From Clostridia bacterium (GTDB taxonomy: Bacteria; Bacillota; Clostridia; Oscillospirales; CAG-272), in contig JAGBBQ010000124.1 of the NCBI GenBank assembly GCA_017938425.1, positions 1 to 40,841 on the forward strand: a stretch of 40,841 nucleotides of DNA. Reading direction: 5' to 3'. Every line of letters begins with the position of its first letter. Position 1 is the stretch's first letter. Both the position numbers and the translations under genes were made by a program. Positions 40,718 to 40,841 of this stretch are shown here, piece after piece. A model generated the notes under the pieces. The model worked only from the letters and a program-made list of their open reading frames with translations. It ran no database searches and was not told where the DNA came from.

Positions 40718-40841
40718 GAGTCTATCATACGCCTTGCGAGCCTAAAAGTCTTACGACTTTGGCGCGTTGCGCCCTGCTTCGGCTTTCACCGAAGCGCTCG
40801 CGGCGCAATCTGCGCTCGCGTGCTTGCAAGCGAGCTTGCAG

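Larger units (their letters stand above)
40417..40841. repeat. Array of short different hairpins with constant 7-nt linkers
   Basis: No gene is present. Left half hairpins: TTGCC/GGCAA (40422-40437), GCGCC/GGCGC (40445-40457), GAGG/CCTC (40465-40476), GAGGC/GCCTC (40484-40496), separated by GTGATGA (40458-40464, 40477-40483; variant GTTATGA at 40438). Right half hairpins: GTTTGG/CCAAAC (40529-40545), ATTGC/GCAAT (40553-40565), GCCGAC/GTCGGC (40573-40586), ACTC/GAGT (40599-40610), separated by TCATCAC (40522-40528, 40546, 40566, 40587), the reverse complement of the left linker. TATGATTGCCC (40417-40427) pairs perfectly with GGGCAATCATA (40511-40521). A second left half follows, then linker-less hairpins (AAAGTC/GACTTT, GGCGC/GCGCC, GCTTCGG/CCGAAGC) to the window end. 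Confidence 0.85.

Overview
The window looks like a piece of an uncultured, probably gut-associated, anaerobic Clostridia genome (Christensenellales/Oscillospirales-like; this placement is an inference from gene content). The pointers are Gram-positive style Shine-Dalgarno sites and TTGACA/TATAAT promoters, a tnpV element, PocR/AraC regulators, a cobalamin-riboswitch ECF uptake unit, a SipW/TasA-type secretion cluster and giant InlB-repeat surface proteins. No rRNA, tRNA or CRISPR was recognised.

Region 1 (1-1.3 kb): a tnpV plus DUF6809-like gene pair abuts a truncated glycyl-radical enzyme (pyruvate formate-lyase type), suggesting the enzyme gene was broken by a mobile element. Region 2 (1.4-12 kb): sugar metabolism. 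An AraC regulator precedes a four-gene operon (TIM-barrel sugar isomerase/epimerase, polysaccharide-deacetylase-like protein, AAC(3)-family acetyltransferase, PHP hydrolase). It is followed by an acetyl-xylan-esterase-type gene, a PocR-AraC regulator and a divergent kinase/isomerase/class II aldolase operon that looks like a complete route from an unidentified aldose to a triose phosphate plus an aldehyde. A relic of a second PHP gene lies between the esterase and the regulator.

Region 3 (12-18.5 kb): envelope and cofactor genes. These are an unusual HTH-GlmM fusion with a GlmU-like left-handed beta-helix acyltransferase, a PlsC-type acyltransferase plus GT4 glycosyltransferase pair, and a cobalamin riboswitch with terminator driving a DUF4430 lipoprotein and an ECF S component. 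Region 4 (18.5-24.5 kb): a 1980-residue cell-surface protein. Region 5 (24.6-31.2 kb): an FAD oxidoreductase and a 664-residue putative glycoside hydrolase divergent from a second PocR-AraC regulator, a NodB-type deacetylase and two small membrane-protein genes.

Region 6 (31.4-40.3 kb): a promoter, a SipW-type signal peptidase, five small TasA/CalY-like secreted proteins in tandem and a 1504-residue InlB/MucBP-like surface protein, all on one strand. This looks like an extracellular fibre or matrix system. The giant gene is cut by an in-frame TAG with 54 apparently coding codons behind it.

Region 7 (40.38-40.84 kb, to the window edge): a non-coding array of many small, different hairpins separated by a constant 7-nt linker (GTGATGA in the left half, its reverse complement TCATCAC in the right half), with a 98-bp direct repeat. 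This array is the most unusual structure in the window.
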